NCBI RefSeq assembly: GCF_900110025.1
Contig: NZ_FOCE01000001.1
Coordinates: 349,372-413,371, forward strand
DNA: 64,000 nucleotides
Direction of reading: 5' to 3'
From: Gemmobacter aquatilis
Lineage (GTDB): Bacteria > Pseudomonadota > Alphaproteobacteria > Rhodobacterales > Rhodobacteraceae
The notes below the pieces were generated by a model. The model saw only the letters and a program-made list of their open reading frames with translations. It had not been told where the DNA came from and made no database searches. Positions within the stretch are counted from its first letter, which is position 1. The number at the start of each line of letters is the position of its first letter. Position numbers and translations under genes: made by a program. This document shows positions 52,784-62,753 of the stretch, piece after piece.

Positions 52784-53620
52784 ATGGCACGCCCCTTCAT
52801 CCAGCGTTCCCCCATGCCCGGCCTTGGGCTGAGCATGGGGATCACCGTGACGATGCTGTCACTGGTCGTGTTCCTGCCGATCGGCGCCCTTCTGATGAAG
52901 GGCGCCAGTTTCGGCGTTTTCAATGTGTGGGAGGCGGTGAACCGCGAACGGGTCTGGGCGGCGCTGCTGCTGTCGTTCCGCATGTCGCTGCTGGCGGCAC
53001 TGGTCAATCTGGTGTTCGGCGTGCTGCTGGCCTGGGTTCTGGCGCGCTATCGCTTTCCGGGGCGGCGCATTCTGGATGCGGCGGTGGATCTGCCCTTCGC
53101 GCTGCCCACCGCCGTTGCGGGCATCGCGCTGACCGCGCTTTACGCGCCCAACGGCCTGTTCGGATCGCTGGCAAAAGAGGTCGGCCTGCGCATCGCCTAT
53201 ACCCAATGGGGCATCCTGATCGCGCTGATCTTCGTGGGCCTGCCCTTTGTCACCCGCACCGTGCAGCCGGTGGTGGAGGAGATCGAGCGCGAGGTCGAAG
53301 AAGCCTCGGCCACGCTGGGGGCCACGCGCCTGCACACGCTGCGCCGGGTCATCCTGCCGATGCTGATGCCCGCCACGCTGACCGGCTTTGCGCTGGCACT
53401 GGCGCGGGCGGTCGGGGAATACGGCTCGGTCATCTTCATCGCCGGAAACCTGCCGCTGCAGACCGAGATCGCGCCGCTGTTGATCGTCATCAAGCTGGAG
53501 GAGTTCGACTATGACGGCGCCGCTTCGATCGGCATCGCCATGCTGGTGATCTCTTTCTCGATGCTGTTCGCCATCAATCTCATCCAGATCTGGAGCCGTC
53601 GGAGGATCGGGCATGTCTGA
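52784..53620 (+). CDS. cysT: Sulfate ABC transporter permease CysT
   Basis: A 278-residue inner-membrane permease with six helices and the EAA loop [23 protein letters not shown], plus [15 protein letters not shown], typical of CysT/CysU. It starts 8 bp after sbp and overlaps cysW by 8 bp. Confidence 0.95.
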   Translation: MARPFIQRSPMPGLGLSMGITVTMLSLVVFLPIGALLMKGASFGVFNVWEAVNRERVWAALLLSFRMSLLAALVNLVFGVLLAWVLARYRFPGRRILDAAVDLPFALPTAVAGIALTALYAPNGLFGSLAKEVGLRIAYTQWGILIALIFVGLPFVTRTVQPVVEEIEREVEEASATLGATRLHTLRRVILPMLMPATLTGFALALARAVGEYGSVIFIAGNLPLQTEIAPLLIVIKLEEFDYDGAASIGIAMLVISFSMLFAINLIQIWSRRRIGHV

Positions 53621-54476
53621 TATCACGCAAAGCCGCTTTCGCCCCGCCACGACCGAGGCCCCCGCCGCACGGCTGGTGCTGATCCTTCTTGCGGTCGCCG
53701 GGTTGGGGGTGCTGGTGCTGGCGCCGCTGGCCACCGTCTTTGCCGAGGCGCTGGCAAAAGGGGTCGGTGCCGCACTGCACAGCCTGACCGCCCCGGATGC
53801 CTGGTCCGCGATCCGCCTCACGCTGATCGTGGCAGGCTGTGCTGTGCCGCTAAGCGCGGGCTTCGGCATTGCCGCCGCCTGGCTGGTGACGAAGTTCAGC
53901 TTTCGCGGCAAGGCGCTGCTGATCACGCTGATCGACCTGCCCTTCTCGGTGTCGCCCGTGGTAGCGGGCCTCTGCATCGTGCTGACCTTCGGGGCCAATG
54001 CCACGCTGGGCGGCTGGCTGGTGGCCAATGGCTGGCCCATTGTCTTTGCGCTGCCGGGCATCGTGCTGGCCACGCTGTTCGTGACCTTCCCGTTTGTCGC
54101 GCGTGAACTGATCCCGGTGATGATCGAACAGGGTCGGGTGGAGGAGGAAGCGGCGCTGACGCTGGGCGCGGGCGGCTGGCGGGTGTTCCTGACGGTGACG
54201 CTGCCCAATATCCGCTGGGCGCTGCTGTATGGGGTATTGTTGGCCAATGCCCGCGCCATGGGTGAATTTGGCGCGGTGGCCGTGGTGTCGGGCAAAATCC
54301 GCGGTCAGACCGCGACCATGCCGATCACCATCGAGATGCTGTATAACGAATACCTTTCGGTCGCCGCCTTTTCGATGGCGGCGCTGCTGGCGGTGCTGGC
54401 GCTTGTCACGCTCTGCCTGAAATCCGCGCTGGAATGGCGATATGCCGACCAGCTTGCCGCAACCCACCGCCATTGA
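53613..54476 (+). CDS. cysW: Sulfate ABC transporter permease CysW
   Basis: A 287-residue permease partner of Cys[24 protein letters not shown] loop [45 protein letters not shown]. Overlaps cysT and is followed after 8 bp by cysA. Confidence 0.95.
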   Translation: MSDITQSRFRPATTEAPAARLVLILLAVAGLGVLVLAPLATVFAEALAKGVGAALHSLTAPDAWSAIRLTLIVAGCAVPLSAGFGIAAAWLVTKFSFRGKALLITLIDLPFSVSPVVAGLCIVLTFGANATLGGWLVANGWPIVFALPGIVLATLFVTFPFVARELIPVMIEQGRVEEEAALTLGAGGWRVFLTVTLPNIRWALLYGVLLANARAMGEFGAVAVVSGKIRGQTATMPITIEMLYNEYLSVAAFSMAALLAVLALVTLCLKSALEWRYADQLAATHRH

Positions 54477-54484
54477 GGGCCGCC

Positions 54485-55204
54485 ATGCAGATCGAAATCG
54501 ACGAAATCTCCAAACTCTTCGGTGAAACTGCGGCACTGCATCCGGTGTCGTTGACCCTGCCCTCGGGGGCGCTGGTGGCGTTATTGGGCCCATCCGGCTC
54601 CGGCAAGACGACGCTGCTGCGTATTCTGGGCGGGCTTGAACTCCCTACGGCGGGCCGGGTGCGGTTCGACGGGCAGGACGCCACGGGCCTGAGCGTGCAG
54701 GAACGGCGCGCGGGTTTCGTGTTTCAAAGCTATGCCCTGTTCCGGCACATGACGGTGTTTGAAAACATCGCCTACGGTCTGAAGGCCCGCCCGCGCCATG
54801 CCCGCCCGCCCGCGGCAGAAATTGCGCGGCGGGTGGCGCGCTTGCTGGATCTGATCCAGCTTCCGGAGATTGGCAGCCGCTATCCGACCCAGTTGTCGGG
54901 TGGCCAGCGGCAGCGCGTGGCGCTGGCCCGTGCGCTGGCGATCGAGCCGCGGATGCTGCTGCTGGATGAACCCTTCGGCGCGCTGGATGCCAAGGTGCGC
55001 AAGGAACTGCGGCAGGGTCTGCGCGACATCCACGACGAAACCGGACTGACCACGATTTTCGTGACCCATGATCAGGAAGAGGCGATGGAACTGGCCGATC
55101 TGGTCGTGGTCATGTCGATGGGCCGGATCGAGCAGATCGGCCGCCCGCAAGATATCCGCGCCCGCCCGGCCTCGGCCTTCGTGCGCGATTTCATTCTGGC
55201 CTGA
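54485..55204 (+). CDS. cysA: Sulfate ABC transporter ATPase CysA, short form
   Basis: A 239-residue ATPase with Walker [10 protein letters not shown] (35-43), signature [15 protein letters not shown] and Walker [12 protein letters not shown]. Typical CysA has about 350 residues; here the C-terminal TOBE-like regulatory domain is missing, so the protein stops after the nucleotide-binding domain. Located right after cysW. Confidence 0.92.
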   Translation: MQIEIDEISKLFGETAALHPVSLTLPSGALVALLGPSGSGKTTLLRILGGLELPTAGRVRFDGQDATGLSVQERRAGFVFQSYALFRHMTVFENIAYGLKARPRHARPPAAEIARRVARLLDLIQLPEIGSRYPTQLSGGQRQRVALARALAIEPRMLLLDEPFGALDAKVRKELRQGLRDIHDETGLTTIFVTHDQEEAMELADLVVVMSMGRIEQIGRPQDIRARPASAFVRDFILA

Positions 55205-55206
55205 CC

Positions 55207-55662
55207 ATGGATCAGATCGACCGCAAGATCGTCACCGAACTGCAGCGCGACGCCACCCTGCCCATCGCGCAACTGGCCGACCGGGTAGGGCTGTCGCAGA
55301 CCCCGTGCTGGAAACGGGTGCAGAAGCTGGAAGGGGCCGGGGTCATCCTTGGCCGGGTGGCGCTGGTCGATCCCGCCAAGCTGGGGTTGGGCCTGACCGT
55401 GCTGGCCGAGATCGAAGCGCTGGATCATACCGCCGACTGGCGCGAAACCTTCATGGCCGCCGTGGCAAAGATCCCCGAGATCATGGAGGTGCTGCGGCTG
55501 GGCGGTGCCTCGGATTATCTGCTGCGCATCGTGGTGGCGGACATGGCAGCCTATGACGCGATCTATATGCGGCTGGCCGAAACGGTGCCGCTGCGCAGCA
55601 TCACCTCGAAATTCGTGATGGAAACGGTGATGAAGCGCGCCTGCCTGCCGGTGATCTGCTGA
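55207..55662 (+). CDS. Lrp/AsnC-family regulator
   Basis: A 151-residue Lrp-type protein with an N-terminal helix-turn-helix (LPIAQLADRVGLSQTPCWKRVQKLEGAGVI) and a RAM ligand domain. It begins 2 bp after the cysA stop, so it belongs to the sulfate operon and may sense a sulfur amino acid such as cysteine or its derivatives; that is inference from position. Confidence 0.88.
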   Translation: MDQIDRKIVTELQRDATLPIAQLADRVGLSQTPCWKRVQKLEGAGVILGRVALVDPAKLGLGLTVLAEIEALDHTADWRETFMAAVAKIPEIMEVLRLGGASDYLLRIVVADMAAYDAIYMRLAETVPLRSITSKFVMETVMKRACLPVIC

Positions 55663-55694
55663 ACGCTTGCAGGGGAGCAGGCCCGCAAGCGCAG

Positions 55695-55725
55695 ACGGCC
55701 GCGCCGGTAAGGGCGCGGCCGTTTC
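55695..55725. terminator. Bidirectional terminator between lrp and dctA
   Basis: Eleven-bp perfect stem ACGGCCGCGCC / GGCGCGGCCGT with a 6-base loop, flanked by TTTC on the plus side, in the 81-bp gap between convergent genes. Confidence 0.7.
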
Positions 55726-55743
55726 AGGCAGGGGCGGGCGTGT

Positions 55744-57108
55744 TCAGTCGGCGCTGGCCTCGCCCAGTTGCAGGCCCGCCGGGGCGTGCAGATCGCCGGG
55801 TCCCGCAAAGGGTGCGCGCGGGGCGTCACCATTCAAGGCGGCGTTGAAGGCGGTGCGGTCCAGTGCGCCTTCCCAGCGGCTGACCACCACCGTCGCTACG
55901 GCATTGCCGATGAAGTTGGTGATAGAGCGGCATTCCGACATGAAACGATCCACGCCCAGAATGATCGCCATGCCCGCAATCGGCACCGTCGGCACGACCG
56001 ACAGGGTGGCGGCCAGCGTGATGAACCCGGCCCCGGTCACCCCGGCGGCGCCTTTCGACGACAGCATGGCGACCAGCAGCAGCAGGATTTGCTGTTCCAG
56101 CGACAGCGCGGTGTTGGTGGCCTGTGCGATGAACAGGGCTGCCAGCGTCATGTAGATATTGGTGCCATCCAGATTGAAGGAATAGCCGGTCGGCACGACA
56201 AGTCCCACGACGGGGCGGGCGCAGCCGGCTTTCTCCATCTTCTCCATCAGGCTGGGCAGCGCAGATTCCGAAGAAGACGTGCCCAGAACCAGCAGGATTT
56301 CAGCTTTCAGATAGCTGATCAGCCGGAAGATCGAAAAGCCGTTGGCAACGCAGACCAGCCCGAGGATCACGATGATGAAGACGGCGGCGGTCAGATAGAA
56401 GGTGCCGACGAGCGCGGCGAGGTTGATGATCGAGCCCACGCCATATTTGCCGATGGTGAAGGCAAAAGCCCCGAAAGCACCGATCGGGGCGGCCTTCATC
56501 AGGATGTCCACCACGCGGAACACGACATGGCTGGCCGCTTCGAACAGGGTGATGACCGGGCGGGCTTTCTCGCCCACAAGGATCAGGCCCACGCCAAAGA
56601 TGATGGCGATGAACAGCACCTGCAGGATGTTACCCTCGACAAAGGCCGAGGTGAAGGTGGTCGGGATCACATCCAGCACAAAGCCGGTGAGCGTGGTTGC
56701 ATGCGCCTTGGAGGCGTATTCGGTCACCTTGCCCGCATCCAGCGAGGCCACGTCGATGTTCATGCCCGCGCCCGGCTGCACCACATTGGCCACGATCAGC
56801 CCGACGATCAGCGCAAGGGTGGAGAAGGTCAGGAAATAGGCCATGGATTTCCACAGCACCGACCCCACACCCTTCAGGCTGCCCATCCCGGCCAGACCCG
56901 TGACGATGGTCAGGAAGATCACCGGCGAGATGATCATCTTGACCAGTTTGATGAACCCGTCCCCCAACGGTTTCAGCGACACGCCGAGATCGGGCTGGAA
57001 ATGCCCGATGAAAGCGCCGATGGTGATTGCCAGGATGACCTGAAAATACAGGTGCCGATAGAATGGCCGTGGGGCCGGTAGGGCGGGTGTCGCGTGATCC
57101 AGATGCAT
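55744..57108 (-). CDS. dctA: C4-dicarboxylate transporter DctA
   Basis: A 454-residue DAACS symporter for succinate, fumarate and malate. It has multiple transmembrane helices, the Ser-rich motif [19 protein letters not shown], the substrate-binding [25 protein letters not shown] region and [17 protein letters not shown] 57108 has GGAGGAGACCAC directly upstream. Divergent from dctBD, as in rhizobia. Confidence 0.96.
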   Translation of the reverse strand: MHLDHATPALPAPRPFYRHLYFQVILAITIGAFIGHFQPDLGVSLKPLGDGFIKLVKMIISPVIFLTIVTGLAGMGSLKGVGSVLWKSMAYFLTFSTLALIVGLIVANVVQPGAGMNIDVASLDAGKVTEYASKAHATTLTGFVLDVIPTTFTSAFVEGNILQVLFIAIIFGVGLILVGEKARPVITLFEAASHVVFRVVDILMKAAPIGAFGAFAFTIGKYGVGSIINLAALVGTFYLTAAVFIIVILGLVCVANGFSIFRLISYLKAEILLVLGTSSSESALPSLMEKMEKAGCARPVVGLVVPTGYSFNLDGTNIYMTLAALFIAQATNTALSLEQQILLLLVAMLSSKGAAGVTGAGFITLAATLSVVPTVPIAGMAIILGVDRFMSECRSITNFIGNAVATVVVSRWEGALDRTAFNAALNGDAPRAPFAGPGDLHAPAGLQLGEASAD

Positions 57109-57252
57109 GTGGTCTCCTCCAACCTGCAATGTCAGTTTTGTGATGCCTCAGCATACGGAGGTGCCGCTGGATGACCAAAAAAGCCGCAGATTTCGGTAAT
57201 TCCTTGATTCATCGGGCGATCAGTGAAAGAACGTGCGGTGCAAGTGTTTCAT

Positions 57253-57294
57253 TTTCCGCACATGAATTTTCATCATGTGCGGAAATTCGCACAT
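57253..57294. promoter_or_regulatory. Nested palindromes in the dctA-dctB control region
   Basis: A 13-bp inverted repeat TTTCCGCACATGA-N7-TCATGTGCGGAAA (57253-57285) overlaps a second, ATGTGCG-N6-CGCACAT (57275-57294). The spacing resembles paired dimer sites for a regulator of DctD type; they lie 145-186 bp upstream of dctA and 17-58 bp before dctB. Confidence 0.6.
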
Positions 57295-57310
57295 AGATTC
57301 CGGGTATCCC

Positions 57311-58957
57311 ATGCTGCGCCGCCCGCTTCATATTGGCCTTGCGCTGCTTGTGGCGCTGATCTGTCTGGCGGGAACCTATCGCCTTGCAGGCACCGCCGCC
57401 TTGGCCCGGTTGACACAAGACCTGCAGTTCAGCGCGCAATCGCGGGCGCAGGCGCTGACGGCAGAGTTGGACAAGCAACGCGCAGTGGCAGGTATCCTTG
57501 CCGATGACGGGCTGATCATCGCGGGGCTGCGCCTGCCGACCGCGCCGCAGATCGAGGCGATGTCGCGCAAGCTGGAACGGTTGCGGCAAGAGACGGCCAG
57601 CACCGTGATCTATGTGCTGGATCTGCGCGGGGTGGCCGTTGCGGCTTCGAACTGGGATGAGCCCGTGTCTTTCGTGGGCGAGGATTACAGTTTTCGCGAC
57701 TACTTCATTCACGCGCTGCGGGATGGCACGGCGCAGCAATTTGCGCTGGGCACGGTCAGCCACCGGCCGGGGCTGTATCTGTCGCATCGCGTGATGGAGG
57801 GCGGGCAAACGGTCGGGGTCGTGGTCGTCAAGGTGGAGTTTGATGCGATCGAGGCGACCTGGATGCGGGCAGGCGAGGTGACGCATGTGGTGGACGGCGC
57901 GGGGCAGATCCTGCTGACCACGCGGCCGAACCTGCGCTTTCAACCGATGCCGCCTGATAACGGCTCGGATCTGCAGATCAGTCTGGGTCTGCCAGCCACC
58001 CAATGGCAGTTGGTGATCCGCAGTTCACTGGCGCCGGTGCGGCAGGTGGCGGCCTTGGCGGCGGTGGCGATGGCGCTGGCGCTGGTGGTCGCGGCTTTCA
58101 TGCTGGCGCGGCTGGGTCGCCGCAGGCGCCGCGCCGCTGCGGCTGTCGAGGCCGAGCGCCGCTATCGCGCGGATCTGGAGCGCGAGGTGGCCGACCGTAC
58201 CCGCGCCCTGTCAGCCGAGATGCAGGAGCGGGAGGCGGCGGAGCAACGGCTGCGCAGCCTGCAGGGCGATCTGGTGCAGGCCAACAAACTGGCGGCGCTG
58301 GGCCAGATCACCGCAGGCGTGGCGCATGAGATCAACCAGCCACTGGCCACCATCCGGCTGTTGGCGGAAAACGCTCTGGCGCTGTTGCCTGCAGGGGTCT
58401 CGGATGTGGAGGGCAATCTGGGCACCATCGTGCGCATGTCAGATCGCATCGGCCATATCACCACCGAATTGCGCAGCTTCGCCCGCAAGGCCAGCGGCCG
58501 GACAGAGCCTGTGGCGCTGAAAGACCCTTACGACGCTTCGATCCTGCTGTCGGCCAGCCGCTTGCGGCCCAGCGATGTGCGGCTGATCCATCCGCATATC
58601 CCCCCGGATCTGAACGTCATGGCCGAAGGCGTGCGGCTGGAACAGGTGCTGGTGAACCTGTTGCAGAATGCGCATGAGGCGGTGGCGGGTGTCGCGCAGC
58701 CGGAAATCCGCGTGACGCTGCAAGAGGGACCGGACCGGGTGGTGCTGACCGTCGCAGATAACGGCCCCGGCCTTGCACCCGAGGTGGCTGCGCAGCTTTT
58801 CACGCCATTCCAGACGACCAAGCCGCAGGGCCTTGGCCTTGGGCTGGTGATTGCCCATGACATCGCGCGCGACTTTGGCGGGCGGCTCTGGGCCGATCCG
58901 CCTGCGCCGGGTCAGGGGGCCACGTTCCATCTGGAACTGCGGCGGGCACAGCCATGA
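57311..58957 (+). CDS. dctB: C4-dicarboxylate sensor kinase DctB
   Basis: A 548-residue membrane kinase. Two transmembrane helices (about 7-25 and 258-280) flank a periplasmic double-PAS (dCache) ligand domain with SVFVGEDYSFRDYF-like and LYLSHRVMEGG blocks. A coiled coil leads to the H-box GQITAGVAHEINQPLATIRLL. The ATPase has NLLQNAHEAV, DNGPG and GLGLGLVIAHDI. Overlaps dctD by 4 bp. Confidence 0.95.
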   Translation: MLRRPLHIGLALLVALICLAGTYRLAGTAALARLTQDLQFSAQSRAQALTAELDKQRAVAGILADDGLIIAGLRLPTAPQIEAMSRKLERLRQETASTVIYVLDLRGVAVAASNWDEPVSFVGEDYSFRDYFIHALRDGTAQQFALGTVSHRPGLYLSHRVMEGGQTVGVVVVKVEFDAIEATWMRAGEVTHVVDGAGQILLTTRPNLRFQPMPPDNGSDLQISLGLPATQWQLVIRSSLAPVRQVAALAAVAMALALVVAAFMLARLGRRRRRAAAAVEAERRYRADLEREVADRTRALSAEMQEREAAEQRLRSLQGDLVQANKLAALGQITAGVAHEINQPLATIRLLAENALALLPAGVSDVEGNLGTIVRMSDRIGHITTELRSFARKASGRTEPVALKDPYDASILLSASRLRPSDVRLIHPHIPPDLNVMAEGVRLEQVLVNLLQNAHEAVAGVAQPEIRVTLQEGPDRVVLTVADNGPGLAPEVAAQLFTPFQTTKPQGLGLGLVIAHDIARDFGGRLWADPPAPGQGATFHLELRRAQP

Positions 58958-60288
58958 CAGGGCTGGTGCGGCTGGTCGATGATGACCAAGATCTGCTGGC
59001 GGCGCAGGTGCAGGGGCTGCGCATCGCGGGGTTCACGGTGGAACCGTTCAACCGCGCCGAAGACTCGCTGCGCGGCATGACGGCCGATTATCCGGGTGTT
59101 GTGCTGACCGATGTGCGGATGCCGGGCATGGACGGGTTGGACTTGTTCGCACGGTTGCAGGCCATCGACCCGGATCTTCCGGTGATGCTGCTGACCGGGC
59201 ACGGGGATGTGCCGATGGCGGTGCAGGCCCTGAAGAATGGCGTCTATGATTTCCTGACCAAACCCGTAGCGCTGACCACGCTGGAGGCCACACTGCGCCG
59301 CGCGGTGGCCGCACGGCGGCTGGTGCTGGAAAACCGGATGCTGCGGCAGATGCAGGCGGCAGGGGATACGGCGGGCGGCTTGCTGATCGGCGATTCCGGG
59401 GTGATGACCCATCTGCGCGAAACGGCGCTGCGGGTGGCCGAGGCGGGGGTGGATGTGCTGATCACCGGCGACAGCGGCGTGGGAAAAGAGGCGCTGGCCC
59501 GCGCCTTGCACCGTGCCGGGCCACGCCGAGCGCGGCCCCTGGTGCAGGTCAACTGCGCCACGATCAACGAAGAGCGGTTCGAGTCAGAGTTTCTTGGTAT
59601 CGAGGCGGGTCTGCGCGGCGAGCTGTCGCGGGTGGCCCGCCGCCCCGGGCGACTGGAACGGGCGCATCGCGGCACGCTGTTTCTTGACGGGATCGAGGCC
59701 TTGTCGCCCGCCCTTCAGGCCCGCTTCCTGACACTGATCGAAGCGCGCGAGATCTGGCTGCCAGGGGCCGAGGCGGCCCGCCCGCTGGATATGCAGGTGA
59801 TCGCAACGAGCCGCGCCGATCTGGCGCAACTGGTGCGCACAGGTGCTTTCCGGGCGGATCTGTTCTATCGGCTGAGCGGGGTGCTGCTGCATGTGCCGCC
59901 GCTGGCCGACCGTCGGTCGGATGTCCCTTTGCTGTTCCAGCATTTCCTGCTGGCTGCCGCTGCCCGGCTGAAACGCCCGGTGCCGCCGCTGACACCGGAA
60001 CTGACGGCGCATCTTGCCGCGCATGACTGGCCGGGCAATGTGCGTGAATTGCTGCATTATGCCGAACGCTATGCCCTGGGTCTCGACGCCGGGCCCGCGC
60101 CGGGCCTCGAGGCTGCGGCGGGCCTGTCGGATCAGGTGGCCCGGTACGAGGCGCATCTGATCCGCGATGCGCTGCGGCTGAGCCGGGGTAATGCAACGGC
60201 GGCCATGGCGCGGCTGAAACTGCCGCGCAAGACTTTTTACGACAAGCTAACCCGTCACGGCATCCGCAGCGAAGATTTCCGCCACTGA
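58954..60288 (+). CDS. dctD: DctD-type response regulator lacking the sigma-54 contact motif
   Basis: A 444-residue NtrC-family regulator. The receiver has Asp53 (LTDVRMPGMDG) and Lys103 (LTKP). The AAA+ domain has Walker A GDSGVGKE at 172-179, but GAFTGA is replaced by GLRGEL (219-224) and the Walker B Asp-Glu is Asp-Gly (FLDGIEAL, 244-250). The C-terminal Fis helix-turn-helix (NATAAMARLKLPRKTFYDKL) is intact. Without GAFTGA it should not drive sigma-54; rhodobacterial NtrC, also without this loop, is known to work with sigma-70. Confidence 0.93.
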   Translation: MTGLVRLVDDDQDLLAAQVQGLRIAGFTVEPFNRAEDSLRGMTADYPGVVLTDVRMPGMDGLDLFARLQAIDPDLPVMLLTGHGDVPMAVQALKNGVYDFLTKPVALTTLEATLRRAVAARRLVLENRMLRQMQAAGDTAGGLLIGDSGVMTHLRETALRVAEAGVDVLITGDSGVGKEALARALHRAGPRRARPLVQVNCATINEERFESEFLGIEAGLRGELSRVARRPGRLERAHRGTLFLDGIEALSPALQARFLTLIEAREIWLPGAEAARPLDMQVIATSRADLAQLVRTGAFRADLFYRLSGVLLHVPPLADRRSDVPLLFQHFLLAAAARLKRPVPPLTPELTAHLAAHDWPGNVRELLHYAERYALGLDAGPAPGLEAAAGLSDQVARYEAHLIRDALRLSRGNATAAMARLKLPRKTFYDKLTRHGIRSEDFRH

Positions 60289-60294
60289 CAGAAT

Positions 60295-60338
60295 CCGGGT
60301 ACACCCTGCGGGATAGGCGGCACCGCTCTGCTACCCGG
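60295..60338. repeat. Hairpin-forming repeat after dctD
   Basis: CCGGGTA and TACCCGG, 30 bases apart, beyond the dctD stop. Possibly a weak terminator; no T-run. Confidence 0.3.
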
Positions 60339-60424
60339 TACCAGCCGGGGATGCAGCGGCGCATTCTGCCTGCTAGGCGCGTTGGTGAAAATGAATTTCA
60401 TCAATGTATTGATAGGATGTTCGC

Positions 60425-61663
60425 TTACCGCAATAGGCGGGCAGAAAACCAACTTGCCCCGGCCATCACCCCCGCCGTGGCCAGACAGAGCGGCAGCCCG
60501 CCCAGTTGATAGCTCACGCCCGACAGCAAAGTACCCAGAAGCCGCCCCGCCGCATTCGCCATATAGTAGAATCCGACATCCATGGTTACCCGGTCCTCAC
60601 CAGAAAAGGCAAGGATCAGGTAAGAATGGACCGAGGAATTCACTGCGAAGACATACCCGAACAGCAAGAGGCCCGCCGTGATCGTCAGTGTCAGCCAGAG
60701 CGCGGGTTCCCCTGCGACAAGAGCGGCCAAGGCCAACGCAAAGGGAATGGGTGTCAGCCACGCTGCCCAGGCAATGGCTTTGCCAATAATCTCGGATTCG
60801 GGCCTGCCCTTGGCATTCAGCAGCGTGGGGGCCGCAGCCTGTACCGCACCATAGGCGATGATCCACAGCGCCATGAATCCTCCGATCAGAAAGAATGCCG
60901 CGCGGCGGCTGTCAGGGGTGCCGTCTGACAGGATGGACTGAAAGTAGAGCGGGATGCCCACCACAAACCACACATCCCGCGCGCCGAACAGGAACATCCG
61001 TGCAAGCGAAAGCCGGTTGATCCGTGTATCGGTGGACCAGACCGCAGAGAACTTCGCGCCCTTGTTTCCTGCGGGCAGTCCCGGCGGCAGAAAAGCCGCG
61101 ACCGCGATCAGGATCACGGCCAGAACTCCCGCCATGCCCCAGATGGCAGCATCAAAACCAACGACCGCCAAAAGCGCCGCACCCAGAAAAAACCCTAACC
61201 CCTTGACGGCGTTCTTTGACCCGGTCAGCAGTGCCACCCAGCGGAACAGTGTGCCATCCCCTTTCGGCGCCAGCAGCTTGACCGCCGATTTTGACGACAT
61301 CTTGGCCAGATCCTTGGCGACGCCACTGGCCCCCTGCACCGCCATCACGAACAGGACCGAGGCACCCACGCTCCATGCCGGATCAAGCTGCGTCAACACG
61401 GACAGCGCGGCAATCTGCAGCCCCAGCCCCGCATAAAGCGTGACAGCCAGCCCAAAACGCGCGGCAATCCAGCCGGCTGCCAGATTCGTCACCATCCCGG
61501 CCGCCTCATACAGCAGAAACAGCCAGGCAAGCTGGATCGGGCTGAAGCCCAGCCCGTTGAAATGCAGGAGGACCAGCATTCGGAGTGCGCCATCGGACAA
61601 CATGAACGTCCAATAGGCAGCAGTTACCGCCATATAGGCGCGGATCGGATTGGCCGTGGGCAT
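60425..61663 (-). CDS. arsJ: Organoarsenical efflux permease ArsJ (MFS)
   Basis: A 412-residue major-facilitator protein with 12 predicted helices: GALRMLVLLHFNGLGFSPIQLAWLFLLYEAAGMVTN and the QGASGVAKDLAKMSSKSAVKLL loop are the ArsJ hallmarks. It exports 1-arseno-3-phosphoglycerate, the product of the GAPDH next to it. ATG 61663 was preferred for its GAAAGG site; 61684 and 61714 are upstream alternatives. Last gene of the arsenic operon. Confidence 0.93.
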   Translation of the reverse strand: MPTANPIRAYMAVTAAYWTFMLSDGALRMLVLLHFNGLGFSPIQLAWLFLLYEAAGMVTNLAAGWIAARFGLAVTLYAGLGLQIAALSVLTQLDPAWSVGASVLFVMAVQGASGVAKDLAKMSSKSAVKLLAPKGDGTLFRWVALLTGSKNAVKGLGFFLGAALLAVVGFDAAIWGMAGVLAVILIAVAAFLPPGLPAGNKGAKFSAVWSTDTRINRLSLARMFLFGARDVWFVVGIPLYFQSILSDGTPDSRRAAFFLIGGFMALWIIAYGAVQAAAPTLLNAKGRPESEIIGKAIAWAAWLTPIPFALALAALVAGEPALWLTLTITAGLLLFGYVFAVNSSVHSYLILAFSGEDRVTMDVGFYYMANAAGRLLGTLLSGVSYQLGGLPLCLATAGVMAGASWFSARLLR

Positions 61664-61735
61664 GGGGCGCCTTTCGGAAGCCATGGTGCCGGGCGCTGTC
61701 AGCCCCGGCCCCATGGGCGCGATGAAGAAAGGGGG

Positions 61736-62746
61736 TCAGAGACCGGCAGAAACAAGCCGGGCCACATCTGCCAGACGGCAGGCATAGCCCCATTCATTGT
61801 CGTACCAGGCATAGATCTTCACCTGAGTACCGTTGATCACCATGGTCGATCCGGCGTCGATGATCGCCGAGCGGGGATCATCGACATAGTCGGTCGAGAC
61901 GAGCGGCCGGGTTTCATAGCCAAGGATCCCGTTCAGCGGCCCCTCCGCTGCGGCCTTGAACAGACCATTGACCTCTTCGACTGTGGTGGCGCGCTCCACC
62001 TCGAAGACACAATCGGTGAGCGAGGCATTCAGCAGCGGCACGCGCACGGCATGGCCGTTCAGCCGTCCCTTCAATTCCGGGTAGATCAGGGTGATCGCCG
62101 TGGCGCTGCCCGTGGTGGTGGGGATCAGGTTCATCAGCGCCGAGCGCGCGCGGCGCATGTCCTTCGCCGGGCGGTCCACGATGGTTTGCGTGTTCGTCAC
62201 GTCATGGATCGTGGTGATCGAGCCATGGCGGATGCCGATCGTCTCGTGGATCACCTTGACCACGGGGGCAAGGCAATTGGTCGTGCAACTGGCAGCGGTG
62301 ACAAGATGGTGCTGCGCAGGGTCGTACAGGTGGTGGTTCACCCCATAGACAAGGTTCAGAGCCCCGCCATCCTTGACCGGAGCAGAGACGACAACCTTTT
62401 TCACGCCCGCCGCATAATAGGGCATCACTTTGGCCGCCGTCTTGAACACGCCTGTACAATCGATCACCAGATCGACACCCAACGCGGCCAGCGGCAGATC
62501 TTCGATGCGCTTTACCTGGGTCAAGAGGATGCGCTGGCCGTTCAGTGTCAGGCTTTCGGCGTCATGGGTGATGCCGGCTTTCCAGCGGCCGTGCACAGAG
62601 TCGAACTCCATCAACAGGGCGTGTTGTTCCGGGTCGCCCATCGGGTCGTTCAGCAGGACGATTTCGCCCTCGATCCCCTGTTCGATCAGGTCGCGCAGGG
62701 CAAGTTTGCCAATGCGGCCAAGTCCGTTGATTGCGATGCGGGTCAT
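61736..62746 (-). CDS. ArsJ-associated glyceraldehyde-3-phosphate dehydrogenase
   Basis: A 336-residue GAPDH with nucleotide-binding [15 protein letters not shown] and catalytic Cys154 in [10 protein letters not shown]. Linked to arsJ, it is the type that makes the unstable arsenate ester of 3-phosphoglycerate for export. Start ATG 62746 has GAGGAAAAC upstream. It lies 7 bp after the ArsR-ArsC gene. Confidence 0.93.
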   Translation of the reverse strand: MTRIAINGLGRIGKLALRDLIEQGIEGEIVLLNDPMGDPEQHALLMEFDSVHGRWKAGITHDAESLTLNGQRILLTQVKRIEDLPLAALGVDLVIDCTGVFKTAAKVMPYYAAGVKKVVVSAPVKDGGALNLVYGVNHHLYDPAQHHLVTAASCTTNCLAPVVKVIHETIGIRHGSITTIHDVTNTQTIVDRPAKDMRRARSALMNLIPTTTGSATAITLIYPELKGRLNGHAVRVPLLNASLTDCVFEVERATTVEEVNGLFKAAAEGPLNGILGYETRPLVSTDYVDDPRSAIIDAGSTMVINGTQVKIYAWYDNEWGYACRLADVARLVSAGL

Positions 62747-62753
62747 GTTTTCC

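Noticed and set aside
57163..57176. GG-N10-GC spacing on the minus strand before dctA as a sigma-54 promoter
   Set aside because: Only the GG and GC dinucleotides fit; the rest of TGGCACG and TTGC is mismatched.
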